Below are positions 26,659 to 39,488 of a stretch of 64,000 nt of DNA, piece after piece. Source of the DNA: Brugia malayi (Eukaryota > Nematoda > Chromadorea > Rhabditida > Onchocercidae); contig NW_025062475.1 in assembly GCF_000002995.4 (NCBI RefSeq), forward strand, positions 12,618,687 to 12,682,686. The letters run 5' to 3'. Position 1 is the stretch's first letter. Each line of letters opens with the position of its first letter. The translations under genes and the position numbers were made by a program. The notes under the pieces were generated by a model. It searched no databases and was not told where the DNA came from. It saw only the letters and a list, made by a program, of their open reading frames with translations.

Positions 26659-29600
26659 TTATGTTTACTTCAGACAAGTTAGCAGGTCGTCAAGTCTTTA
26701 GTGATGATATGTGAAATGTCTCGCAAGGATACGAATGGACAACTCATAACCTTGTACTCATTTATACTTATAGATCTACTTTTGGCATTTCCAGTTCAAT
26801 ATAAAGAGTAGAAAATGCACAGATGGCTTCATTTGCCGAATCGTCTAATCCACGCCATCTAATTTACTTAACGATACTATTGCAAAATGCTGACATAAAG
26901 TTGAAAGAATTTAAACTTTACTGAAGTGATAGTTTTGCAGTTTAAAATTAATGAGAAAGTGTTGGTCTTTGCTGAAGAAGAAATACTGCGATTCCAAATA
27001 TTCTTCAGCTGAACAATGACAAAGCAGAAATAGAAAAGTTTAAATTTAATTTAATTAGTACTAGAATTGTTAGCCTTTGTTGGATTAGTGTAAGAATTGT
27101 TAAAATTGAAAGGGTAAGTTTTTCTGACTCAAAAAGCAACAACAGTACATTAAGTAAAGACAGCTAAATAATGTCACAAAATGAGGAAGACACCTTGACC
27201 TTGAGGACATACATATATGTGGGAAGTAAATTTCTCGAGTCACCGAAACTTAACCTTGGACAAGATAACAGAAAGTGAGTATATTATGAGAGCAACAGAG
27301 AACTTCGGGAAGAAAAAGAGCCCAGTTGCTTAGAGCCAGGACGAAGAAAGCATAACAACACTTTAACAGTTGCATTAAAAATATGACTTTGACGAAAAAC
27401 TGTATTAAAATAAGGACAGCTCCGGGAGACTACTTTACATAATGGCCTTCCTTTTGCTGCCCACCTGTAAGGGGAGGCAAGGGAGCAGGGTAGGCGGAGG
27501 GTACAAGTACAACGGGCAGATGGATGGAGGTAGACGGAACAGCTGCTCCTCTGTCTATCGGCGCTCTCGTGAGTCATGGAGCTATTCTTGAAGAAGAACC
27601 GTTTTCTTCTCCTGTAAACTGGCTGTTATTTTTCCTTCCGGAGGATTAACCGAATTAACATTCTGCTTCTAATTTTCAAAAAGACAATTCATTATTGTTG
27701 ACCACTGATTCAGCAGCAGTTTTTCTGGTCTAATAGGTGGGTAATCTTCTGTTTACTGTTTCCTCATTCCTTTGTCAGAATACCTGTTCAAACATGAAAC
27801 ATAGGTCAGAAAAAGTCTAACCAATATTTCCTAAAAGTTAAAGGTTCACTTCTCGTATATGTTAGTGAACTGTTTATTTTTACCTGTTTATTTGAACGTA
27901 CTGAATGAGTGCATTTCACAGGTGATTCCAGCTTATAGCTTACATGTTCAAATGAAAATAAGAAAATAAAACAGAAGGAACAGGTGCAAACGATGTAGTG
28001 AATGTCAAATGAAATGGCATTTCGGTGAATCAAAGCAAAAAAATAGCATTGAATTATCACATTTGTCTCCTATCAGTAAACAGTCCTATCAGTAACTCTT
28101 ATTTATTCCTGTATATTTGATTACCTGATCGTTGAACACATCCGGAAGTGCACATATCACTTACATTGAAGTATTTAACAATTAAATACTTAAAGATATA
28201 ATATAAACATTGAAGACAGGAAGAAGTGTGATATAATTGAGATGCAATCGAATGTACATCAAATGAAGCGTACAGTTCGAGAAAGCCTTAAATAAACAAA
28301 AAATATTTTAAGCCAAAAAATGAATACTTTTTTGTTCCGTTCCACAGACACATTGTAAGAAGGAATTTACCTTTTCTACATTTATCTCTATGAGACAATA
28401 TGACCCCTTTGATTCACTTCAACTGCTGCTTATTAACGAGGACTTTATGGCTATAACAAACGTATTTCTCGACTGAGATGCAATACAGCAAACGTTCATG
28501 TTAAATCTAATAAGAGAGAAGCAAGGATCAAAGTAAGCTCAAATTCAAGCTAACTCAGCAAATATTTGATGAAAAAGTATCGCTGAGTCGAGATAAGTTG
28601 TAAAGAAGCATTCTATAATAACAACAATGTGTTAAAACTAAACTCATTGCTCACAAATTTGTTTGATGGAAGAGATTAAATGCTTGAAAAGTGGAACTAT
28701 GAATTGATTTGATCAGAATTGCCAATGTGTTTGTTTGTTTTTTTTTTTTTTTTTTTGTTTTTATGAGCTTTAAATTATGTTTGTTGAAGTTAATTATCAT
28801 ATTCCCTAATGCTAATTAGATTAAAAAAAAAAAAAAACTACAACAAATGAATTTAATTCGTTTTCCTTTCTACATTCATAAATGAAAAAACTAGTTCTCG
28901 ATAAATTAATTTTAGATAAAAGATTACAGTTTCTTTCATATAATTGTTCCTGAAATCCAAAAAAAAAGTTGATGACTTTTTTAGCTGCAATTTGATTTAA
29001 ATAAAAATGAACCGGATCGTTTTTGTAGATAGCTTTTTCAACAGTAAGCAAAATGTTTCCTCTCTTCAGACAATTTTCTTCTTCCAGCTTTTTAACTAAA
29101 TTCCCGTGAAGATCTCTAAAATTTGACATTCAAATAAATGATTCCGTTCAAATGACCTATCAAAATGCAATTTCGCCTAATCACACAGAGTTTCATTTTA
29201 AAAAATGTTCAAGAAGAGTTGTGAATAGGAATGCAGAGAATCAAGTAAGTTGTTAATTCGTCAGCATTTCTGAATAATTTTAAAAAATTCATTAAGGCTA
29301 GTAGAATTATGCAAAACCTTGAAAATTCTGAATGGAATGAAAGTCATTGAACTAGAAGGTGAAATATTCTCCTACTATTATGATTAAAAAAATTTTTGAT
29401 CATTGTTCAATTGACAGAATGAAATTTATTTGTGCACATTTGATACAAAATGAAAACGAAAATCGAAGTAGGAGAACAAACATTTCTTAATGCAAATCTA
29501 ATTTGCATATAATCCATTTTTGCTGAATATAATAATAACCTACTAAAAGTGTGACAAATAGCTTTTCCCTTTGCTTCAATGTGAAATGTGTCAAATCGAT

Positions 29601-32600
29601 GCTTCCATGTGTCGCAAAATAAGAGAGAAATTTCGAAGGAAGGTGCGCACTTTTGCATCTCAGAATGCATCGATCTTCAACCATTACAATTACTGAGACA
29701 GGAGCGCAATTAAAGTGCGCCTCTAAAATGTCTATCTGCGACAATCGGTTTATTCTTGCAATTAGGTAGATCACTCACTGAACACTTCATGTATACTTGA
29801 TGATCCGTAGGACAACATCAGAGTGTGAAGTGGTTCATTTGAACTAGATCAGGTTAACTGAACTGGATTGGAAGAAAGGGAATAGTATTCCGGAATGAAA
29901 TTGAATAGGTTATGACACACCTGATTTGTTTTACACCTGGCCAAGTCTTTCTAAGCATTGTACACAAGTAGTCAAAGACAGTAACTTCGAAGTATATATT
30001 GTCAATTGATTATAATGTCAAAAGTGATCAAAGAAAGTCAATAATCGAAAATGGCTGCAAGCGCTGTGCGAGATAAGTAATGCTGGATAGGGAGCAGTGC
30101 CCAAGTCTGTTTGGGCCCAGTTTGAGTAGAGGCTCTGATTCTTCCTCGGTTCTGGCTGCAACCCGTACCATTACCTCGTCGTCCCGTCATCAACCGCCCA
30201 TTTATCGGTTTTTTTCATCACCAGCTCACGGCTACCGCTAAATGCAGTGTTAAATGTATCATCGGGCCAAGTTGTGCACGAGAAAGCCAATATGAGCCTC
30301 ATTTGTACTTCATTCCTTCGTTTGCAGTATCACTTGAGTACACGGAACCACGTCGTTCCTCACGTCTTGAAATTAAAGTCAAATATGTGTAGTATTGCAG
30401 AAGAGTGGCGCTACCGTCACCTGTGACATTTATTGTGTCATTTCTAGAAAATGACCTATATTATATCATTTATTCATATATACTTAAAGCATTTAGTTAG
30501 GGTTAATTTCAGGACTATTTAAGTGGGACTATACTTTCATCTAGAAATTTTACACTCAAATAATTCTAACCATGGGTAAATGGAGATCAAAACACATTTC
30601 CCGGTCTACCGATGATTACAATTGGCAACTCTGAGCGATAGATAAAAACTTTCATAATCTTTCTTCAACTTTTCAGTGTTATGACAAGAAAGATTGAGGG
30701 AAGAATCCTATCAGTAATATGTAATCAAAAGCTTTTTAATTAATCTGATCAATGAATTGACATTCACCGAATTGAAGTCGAAAGAAAATTTTTTAATGTT
30801 TCCAATCGGCAATTTATCATTATTTTAGGAAAAAATATCATCATTTCGAGAAATTATGAAATTTCAAGAATAAATTAATAGATTCAGGATATTGATTGAT
30901 ACTGCTGACTATTGGTTAGTCTTCCTTCTCATATATGATAAGCACAAAAATAGAACGATGTTTGTCTCGGTTTTCCGGTTTTTCCCTTAGATCATCACAC
31001 CATATCATCTGATCTGAATGTTTCTGTCTCAAATATTTCACTTTTATCTGCTTTGTGATATATTAGCTATTTCAACAGTTAATACTACAAAGTGCACATA
31101 TTCATGCACAAGTATGCCAATAAATTAAATAACAGAATTTAATTTTTCGAAAATGTGCTCTTCACAACCAGTTTTGTGCTACTGCAGCCATCTGCACAAG
31201 AAGCCTTAATCCATTCTGCTGGCGGAACTTGTCAATGACTATTATTTCCGCCAGTTTTCTCATTTATCAACAGCAATCGATCTTTTCCCATCTTTTATTC
31301 ATTCCATGGAAAATATTTACGTTGCACAAATAACAAAATTTTCTCCATCTCTTTTAGCAAATTTTCCTCAAAGACTCTTTGAGAACTAACGTAATAGAAG
31401 GAAATAGAAGTGCAAATGATAAAATATCCCTTTTTTTTTTTTTTTTTTTCCCACCTACTCTGCAAAAATATCTTGTTAATATCTTAAAATATAAAAAATT
31501 TAAAGATGTAGAGAAATATTTTTAAAATATGTCTTCTTTAAGAACAACCGAATTCGTCTAGGATACTTGATAATATTAATGATCTTGTTCTACTACTAAA
31601 TCAGTGTGACCCCTTCACCTTACTACGCTTATCTTTCATCTTTCAGAGCACCGTGCTACAGCTTTGCTATCAAACCACTTTCACACTATTCCCTTCTTGG
31701 ATGGGCAGTTGATTGCTTTGCAAGGAAACATAGACAGATAAGGTACTATGGATAACATCCAACTTTAGTAATACCTTTTCAAAATTTCTAAAAATTTGGG
31801 GGAGGTGGAGTTGACCTTGTCACACCATTTCACAATAGCACCATGCCTTATCCAACATGAATATTCAATTTGTCCTTAACCTCTCTCTCTCATCGTTTCA
31901 TAAATTTGAGAATGGACGAGAAAGGTATTAATGAAAGAACTGTCCACAGATTCAGAAAGAGCTATCATTCATATTTAAAACCAATGCCATCACTCCGTTT
32001 ACATACTAACCGCACCTTAACTCATTTAATACTAGTACATATCGATACGTTGAGGTAATTAATTACATAAATTAAATCTTGCAAAGTTCAACGTTTTCAA
32101 TCATCTAAAACAATGGTTCATTAGAAGTGAAACTTTAGGTATTACATCTAGCTGAATAACTTTCTTCAGTTCAACTTACTGAAATAAATTCTAGCCTCTG
32201 TAACATGTATGAGGCACATCTCATCTGTCCATAATGTTGACAAAACGAAGCTGAAGGCTAATTTGACCAATACAGAGAATTAACTTGCAGTGAAGATGTC
32301 GTCATTCGAGTAATGCTTTAGACCATGCTAAGAGTATCATCTCAGATGCACAATATTTCGAGGTGTCATAAACTGTCCCAGATAATAAACAAAGAAAGAA
32401 GAGAATTTATGCAGCTAACAATTTAAGACTCATTTTATGACTTACTCTAAAAATACATAAGCATATATAAGTATAATTCATGCTTACAAGCAACCGTTTT
32501 AAGGTTCTTTAATGCGCTTAAAATTCCAGTGCTTTCTTCCTTCTCCGTTCCTTCGGGTTTACTATAAAAGTAAATTCATCTACTGTTAGCAGACGACACG

Positions 32601-33338
32601 TAAGCATCTCACCACGTTGCGTAAAGATCCAACGGCACTCCGCAACACAAGAAGACACTGAAATGAACCGTTAGCCGGTTCAAACAAGTCGATCTACTCG
32701 TCCGTATCAGTTGGGATAACTTTGTTTCAGAGATGGCCGCGATATATTCAAGCTTCATTTCCGGAAACTTTCCATTTCCGTCTTATGGATTTGTGATTTT
32801 TCGGGTGATAATGTTTGATGGGAGTAATCATGTATATTTAATTATAGATTTCATTATTTACTGATTCCTCACATTACTATTTCTTACAGTCCTATAATTC
32901 AGTTTTTTTTCTTCAGATTAAAAAGTTTTTAATATCCGAAAGTGCCAGTGGTGAAGGAAATGGTCAGTTGCTAAAGTTAGTTTAGTTTATTTCGTTTTAT
33001 TGTTGATACTTCAGAAGACTTAAAATAGTTCTTTTTTCGGTTTATAAATGCTATATTAAACCGGAGCAATGGAACTATTGGATTATAATCTCGATCGAGT
33101 ATCATCATCACCATATCACTTCTGTTAGATATTTTCGTCCTCACTGTGTACTTCTCTCACTTCAAGAAAGATCAATTAATTAAAATAGAAAAAAAGTTAA
33201 TTGTTCTTGTCATATTTCATAATTGTCATTACGGGAGGAAGAGGAGGCGGCAGAGTTGCAGTGTATGGTATGTCTTATATCAGATTCTATAACTACAATA
33301 TCATTGCTCACTTTTGCCACTTCAACATGATTGCAGAA

Positions 33339-36029
33339 ATGATTTGCTCTAATAATGTTTGTTTACGCTATATTATTTCCTTTATACGTTGGTTACCGGT
33401 AATTTTCATTCTTGCTTTGCTTTGTTGGGCATACTTTGCATACGTCGTACAGTTATGTTTCTGTAAGTTTCCTTCATTATTTGTAAACTATAGCTCGATT
33501 TTAAAATTTAATATTTGGCAGAGCAGCTATGGATGCAGAAGGAAAAGCTTCAATCTGGTTTTACATCACTTTAAACTCTGCTTCTTAATAAGTACCACTT
33601 TAAGCAAAACTCGTTCATCTCTTGTTAAATTCTTTTGAAATGGGAATTGTAGGTTGAAGGAAACGAAAAAAAAAAGACATGTTTACGTTTTTGTTCTTAG
33701 TTTGGAATTGAATAGTGTATCACACGTACCATTATATTTTTATTGCGTTCAGTTACGGTAGAAGGAACTTTCGAACGTTCTGTGTATCTCTTTGTCTTTC
33801 ATTTACTGTTGTTTATGTTTCTTTGGTCATACTATGTAACGATTTTTCGACCAGTTGGCCGACCACCCAAAATGGTATTATTTTGTTACATAATGGATTT
33901 GTGTTTATGCTGTGGAGTTCCAGAATTTGGTGATGATTATGTGAGATAACTCAAGATTGAATATTAGTTGTTCCGTTACATTGAAATTGATGATATTTCT
34001 TCATACTTAATAAATAAGTAAAAATTTTTCTCTTCGGAAGCATCGTACTTTGCAGTTTTATGTTGATTCACAAACGCGACAAGATCTCTCTAGTTTGGAG
34101 GAATCTGAATGCAGAGAAATCTTAGAACGTTACGTAAGGCAACATCAGATTCCAGTGGATAACCGTAATGGTGATGGGAGTATGATTTTTTTTTTCTTTT
34201 AAATTCAGCTTTCATTCAATGAATTGATTTTTCTTTTCCATTACTTATGCCTGTGGATGGTTTTATATGCAATTACTGAAACTATATGTATAGTTTCAGT
34301 AATTGATGTGCGGAATGATACTATTAAGTAAAGCGATGTCTAACTTCTTAGGTCTCATGAGGTCTCTTCGAAATCTGTATGTACTACCATGCGAAAGAAT
34401 GCATAATTAACTTTATGGTTTTTATGCTAAATTATTTTGGCCTCATAGCAGAACTGTTTTTGTTTTTTCTTTTTAGAGAATATTTCAAAACTTTGCACAA
34501 AATTTGTCTTGCATATTTTGGCACAAACTTCAGGCATACGCTACTGTTACAAATGTAATTGCATCAAACCTGATCGATGCCACCATTGCTCTGTTTGTGG
34601 TCACTGCGTTTTGTAAGTTTTACATTATATTTCATGAATTGCAGTTATCAAACCTTTTAAATCATAATTATTATAGCAAAGAAGTTATGGTAATTACACT
34701 TTCAGGAAGTTTGATCATCACTGCCCGTGGGTGAATACGTGTATCAATTATTTCAATTATAAATTTTTCCTTCAATTTCTGTTTTACGGTCTCATTTTGT
34801 GCCTTTGGGGTATACTTACAGATTTGCAATATTTCATTGCATTCTGGAAAGTAAGTTTTGCTTCAGAATATCAAGAATATCAAGACAACAAAATTTTTGG
34901 AAATGATGTAGAGAACGACCAAACAGTTCTCCATAATTACATTCTTTCACTGATTGTAGAACGCTTTACGACTAGGTGCTGGTTTTAGCCGCTTCCACAT
35001 CGTTTTTCTCTTTTTTGTGGCTGGAATGTTCGCGGCTTCTATTACCTGTCTCTTCGTATATCACGTATATTTGACGGCTCGAAATCAATCTACAATTGGT
35101 CAGTTATGAGTTTCGTTCCCGCCAATTCTTAACGTCTTCTTTGTATATATTTCTAAATCATGATACTTTTCTACAGGTTTTGGTCGTATCTGCTTGTCTT
35201 CGTTACTGCAGTAGATTCATGCTCAAAAGTACTTATAATCGAGTAAAGAGATCATTTGCAGAATGTTTCTTTTATTCAAAGCAGTTAATAGTAATTGCAG
35301 ATTAAGTTGTTGGAATTATTATATCCAGTTATGGAATTATTTGAATTTTTACATTATCTTTACAGAATCATTTCGACCTCCTGTATTCATTTATGGTATT
35401 GATAAAAATGGCTTTAATCTTGGCATACGACGCAATTTCAAACAAGTTTTTGGTGACACATACCTTTTCTGGTTCCTACCTATATTTTCATCGTAAGTAT
35501 TATTTCCATATCGTCATTTAGTGGATTGTGTCTTGCAAAATTTTAAACATCTTTGCCGTCAACAACTTAGTGCATTTCTTTCCACGAACAGTGATGTTAG
35601 TTGAACTTCAGTTGCGGTGATGGCGTACAATACCCGGTGGGTTCTAGGGCAAGGCAACAATCGCACAGTCTGCATTGCACGGGTAAGGTTTATAACAAAT
35701 AGCCACGGTGACATACGCCATATCTCCGATTAAATGTAGGATTGCGTTCGACTTTTCACATATTGTTGCTCCGCGGCCACTATTTTGATTGGGTAAAAAG
35801 TGTTGCTATGTTTTGATGCCTAATATGATTCATTTTATATGTCCCTTCTTGCGTACCTGTTATGCTCTCTGCCGCTGAATTCATTTTGCAATGAGTTGGG
35901 AAATAAAACTTCGTTGTTTTAAGGAATGGAAGTGGTATAACTTTTCATCAAAAATACTTTCGAGCTGAACGGAAAAAGCTTCTACTTCCGGATTCAAATG
36001 ATGATGACGATATAGTACGTGAAATATAA
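33339..36029 (+). CDS. DHHC palmitoyltransferase, ZDHHC2/15/20 group
   Basis: Transfers palmitate to protein cysteines through an autoacylated intermediate on Golgi, plasma or endosomal membranes. Eight exons, 33339-33462, 33753-33874, 34056-34179, 34534-34612, 34706-34850, 34960-35098, 35366-35492 and 35924-36029, give 321 residues. Helices 1 and 2 are [20 protein letters not shown] and [20 protein letters not shown]. The zinc-binding cysteine-rich domain runs [19 protein letters not shown] and continues to [12 protein letters not shown], with catalytic cysteine C156. Helices 3 and 4 follow, then the STIE version of the family's TTxE motif and a PaCCT-like aromatic region. The tail ends in an acidic DDDD. 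The start follows an ATTGCAG acceptor by two bases; an in-frame ATG at 33327 is the alternative. One base of uncertainty remains at the start of exon 3. Confidence 0.94.
34271..34304. repeat. Near-perfect 34-nt palindrome in an intron
   Basis: Arms 34271-34286 (AATTACTGAAACTATA) and 34289-34304 are exact reverse complements separated by only 2 nt. The element sits in intron 3 of the palmitoyltransferase gene. Confidence 0.9.
35595..35790. other. GC-rich structured intronic element
   Basis: Intron 7 of the palmitoyltransferase gene (35493-35923) holds about 200 nt that is clearly GC-richer than its surroundings. Nested stems are visible: ATGGCGTA (35620-35627) with TACGCCAT (35714-35721), enclosing ACCCG-g-TG (35632-35639) with CACGGGT (35678-35684). 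It may be an intronic non-coding RNA, a repeat remnant or an enhancer. No RNA family was recognised. Confidence 0.35.
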
Positions 36030-36674
36030 AAAACTGTTCCTCGTAGCAACCGAATTCGATGCCTCATTTCACATTCCTCACATCACTTTTACGAGGAAGA
36101 ATTAGAAAGAAGGATGCGCCACACTTTGTTGTGTACTGCAACAAATATTACCTCCTGTCTTTTTTTTTCGAAGATATTACAATGCTTCACTTTAGTTATG
36201 CTATTGATAATTTGAAAAAGGAATTTCATGATATCATTCCTGTCGTTCTTTGTATAAATGCCTCTTAATCAAATCAAAATCATCTCACCAACGATCATTT
36301 GTTATAATATTAATATTGCATGGGCACAACAGTTATGAATGTTGCATGCTTAGAATTTCAGAGCTTATTCTTTAGTTTTTATTTCTGCAGTAAATTTTCA
36401 CTGCAGTTTGCTCTGCAATGATCAGAGCATTAAACCTATTTTAAAGTTTACTTATGCTTCACATTAGTAAGGCATGACATAGTGATAAACTTGCTATCTC
36501 TTTAAGAAGTCTTCTATTGCCTCACTGCCGCTAAATTATTTCTATATTTCTTGAAGCAATTATTTATTTTGTGCATGTTGTTTGTAATAGATTCTTTACA
36601 ATCTTTACAACTTCACTGTTTTTATATAGGTTGATTTCTGTTCAATAAAGGAAGTGGAATTGCTTTTTGACCAA
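36030..36674. other. Overlapping convergent 3' UTRs
   Basis: The plus-strand AATAAA of the palmitoyltransferase lies at 36644-36649 and the minus-strand AATAAA of the exosome gene at 36563-36568. If both are used, the two 3' UTRs overlap by roughly 100 nt in antisense. No coding exon lies here. Confidence 0.5.
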
Positions 36675-39067
36675 TCATTCAGATATTCCAAATTCTTCTT
36701 CAATGCCTTGTAAAAGCTCGTCCACTTCTTCCAGATCTTGTAGATTCTTTTGAATTTTCTGAAAACAACTTTATACTAGTGCATTTGTGAACTACGCAGA
36801 CGGAACTTGAAGAGGCCGGGAACTCGCAAACCCGGACTTCATCTTTTTTAAGTGCGTTAAAATAACTTCTGTAGTGATGAAAGAAAAGACAGTTTTAAAA
36901 GGATAAAAATGGTGATTAAATTAGCACCGCAAAGAAGCATCCAAACCAAGAAAATGTAAGTAAAAATGTTTAAACACCCAAACTTTACATTTTCCTGTTC
37001 CTTTGATTCCTTTAAGAAGGTGATACTTTGAACTTGTTCCATAAGTTGGGCATCTTCATTTTTTTGTTTTGCCATTCTATTGCTGCTACCAATCTGCATC
37101 TGGTTATCCTGAAGTCGGTAAATTTCAGTATTGAATAAGTCTTGGATTTACTTAATATCTTCTGGATTCCTCTTACATAAACTGTTACTTGTTATGTTTA
37201 GAAGGTCTCAACTTACATCAATAGTAACGATCTCTTCTATGTTGGGAATACTTTCCAATGCATCAATTTTCACTGCGGGGGCAATAAGTTCATTTGCTTC
37301 GCACTGATGCGATGTTAGCACATTTAAGCTTATAAGTTCGCTAAATCCATTTATCTGCTGCCTATTCGACCTAAAAAATTTCCATTACACTCTCAATATA
37401 TATTAAGTAAGCATCAACCAAGAATATTATATAAGATGCAGGAGAGACCTTTTCAAGTTATCATCAGTGATAACCGAATATATCAGCTCTGATACATCAA
37501 CAGCTCGTTGTATTGCTCGATCAACACATTGCACAATCTGTAACTTATTTAAAAATCTATTTAAGTTTGTACTGTTCAACTTGGGTTTTTATTAGCACTA
37601 ATTAACCACGTTGAGACAAGAATCAGCTAGTGAACGATATTGACTTACCAACTGTTCACTAAGCAGAAGCTTTCCTGATTGATGCAATGCGCAAATTTCA
37701 TGTCTTTTATTTGTAGCTACAATAAGCGACCCTCCTAGACACTGCTCTTCTTTATCAGTTGGATCAATTATATTTTGGCTGAAATGAATTACAACAAGAG
37801 AAACAGAAACGAAATAAGGGGAACAGAAAGTAATCTACAAGGAAGTTAAAACCAACTTAAATAGTTAAGGATGCTTACCCGTCTGAAGTGATTCCAAATG
37901 TTACACAAATAGGAATGTGATAGATATTGAGCGGTATAGGTATTTTCTCGTCATTACTGTGCTGAAAATAGCAGAATAAATCTTTTTATCATTTCTCTTT
38001 CATATTTCAAAGTGCGGGAAAAACAAGACAGTTTGCGATGTTTTTATTAAAAACGTTAATCCGTATGATAAGAAATAGATAGTTACAATGATGATGGAAT
38101 CAGGAAGCACAGAGACGTCAGGCCTTCGAAAATGGGCAAGAGCAGTTGAGGATGCGATGCATGCACAGTCCACTAACGACCCATCTGAAGCCAATACATG
38201 AACATCAATGCGTATCTGCCAGACCTAAAAATAGACATGATCCAAGAAAAATGTACTGTCAAAACAATTTCACATTATCCATTGTTCTGTAAAAATCTTA
38301 ACACACAATTTCAGTATGTCAAAAAATGCACTAAACAGCTAAGTACCTGCTTAAATGTCCTTAAGCATAGCGATTCGAGATCAACGACACCGCAGTCACG
38401 GTATAACAATTCAAGAATCCGCATTAGCTCAAGGCCTTTTGAGTTGAGACGGCCATCTTCATAGTCAGGAGAAGCCATGGGTGACATATCCACCTGCACT
38501 TCAATCGTACCCATATTACCTCTAGTGGTTGAAGGTTCTACAAGTGAGCAACTCACCTGTGCTGAAACTCTAGAAAAAAAAAATACTAGTAAATTTACTA
38601 ACAAAACTGTTGTTACAATATATCCGAGAAGCCTCTTTGTAGATGATGTCACTCTCTCCATTATTATCTTTAGCATGTTTAGATGAACGAGCTTACTTCG
38701 TCTCCCCAAGCATAACAAGACAACTGCCAAGCTCAGAGCCAACAATAACTTTCACTTCTCGAAATTCATCACATTTACGCCCATCGACTCGCTGTAATCA
38801 AAGGCAGAGTCAAAACTTCACGCAAACGCTAACGTATCATCCAATATTCTTTAAATCATCACTATGTTGTGTTCTTATGGAAATTTGTTTATACAGTACA
38901 TTTATTCATGCCAATGTTTCATATAAATGGATTTCAGCTGAAAGGAACATTTACCTCTAATGATAACCATTGAATCGTTATCAACAATCTCTAAGACTTA
39001 CCACATTTTGTTTAAATGAGTTCAGAAAGAACGCCCTCTCACAATTCGAAAGCAGTTCAACCCGCAT
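36675..39067 (-). CDS. RNA exosome subunit RRP45 / EXOSC9
   Basis: RNase PH-fold ring subunit of the nine-subunit RNA exosome core, which in animals is non-catalytic, for nuclear and cytoplasmic 3'-5' RNA processing and decay. Ten exons in transcript order: 39067-39002, 38791-38697, 38569-38347, 38224-38087, 37961-37879, 37778-37649, 37537-37449, 37370-37217, 37108-36989, 36758-36675; 1182 nt, 393 residues (human 439). Conserved signatures are LSNCERAFFL, RVDGRKCDEFRE, LGETKVSAQVSCSLVEP, VWQIRIDVHVLASDG, HFRRPDVSVLP and IPLNIYHIPICVTF. The C-terminal quarter is charged and not conserved; it ends in an acidic KNLQDLEEVDELLQGIEEE stretch, likely helical. The start was chosen because MRVELLSNCERAFF matches the family N terminus. 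It lies 422 nt downstream of the prefoldin stop on the same strand. Confidence 0.95.
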
Positions 39068-39488
39068 CCAAAATATAATTGACTCTATTGGATATTTATA
39101 CCTGAAGCTTTCATTTTCATTTGTTTCTCGCATTAATATCAAATAATTCCGGAATCGCAGCAACAAAATTTTTGTTTCCACATAACTGATAACAAAGCAT
39201 CAATTGTTGTTGTTAATATCTAGGAATTATTCAGTGTATGTCTATAGAAGAAAAAGGTATTTCGACATTACATTTAAAGCAACACACGGTAAGGTGATCA
39301 GATGACTTATATTTATTGAATAACTGCAGAACGAGATAAAAAGCCAGGAACAATAGATAAAAACAAATTACCTGTGAAATGTTTATATATACAAAAGAAC
39401 CACTGATCTCAACTACACCAGTGATTGAAGATTCAAATTTTTATTGATGAGGCTAAATACAAAAATGGCATAAAAACACGACACACTT
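39068..39488 (-). other. Intercistronic spacer, prefoldin to exosome gene
   Basis: About 420 nt on one strand. A minus-strand AATAAA at 39440-39445 lies 44 nt past the prefoldin stop, and an acceptor-like GCTTCAG lies upstream of the exosome start. This arrangement is compatible with a nematode operon. Confidence 0.4.

Larger units (their letters stand above)
23756..33326. other. Long gene-poor interval
   Basis: About 9.6 kb without any exon I can assign. It contains homopolymer A/T runs of up to about 20 nt (near 24230, 24300, 25345, 28740, 31435), simple repeats at 26480-26660, a short direct repeat at 26255-26288, and GC-richer islands at about 24840-25080, 30040-30310 and 32590-32760. 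The last island is about 0.6 kb upstream of the palmitoyltransferase and may belong to its promoter. The region could also hold upstream exons of the RING ligase, long-range enhancers or non-coding transcripts. Confidence 0.5.

Noticed and set aside
27284..27577. 97-codon minus-strand open frame in the gene desert
   Set aside because: No domain and no neighbouring exon with compatible splicing; the composition reflects a local GC rise.
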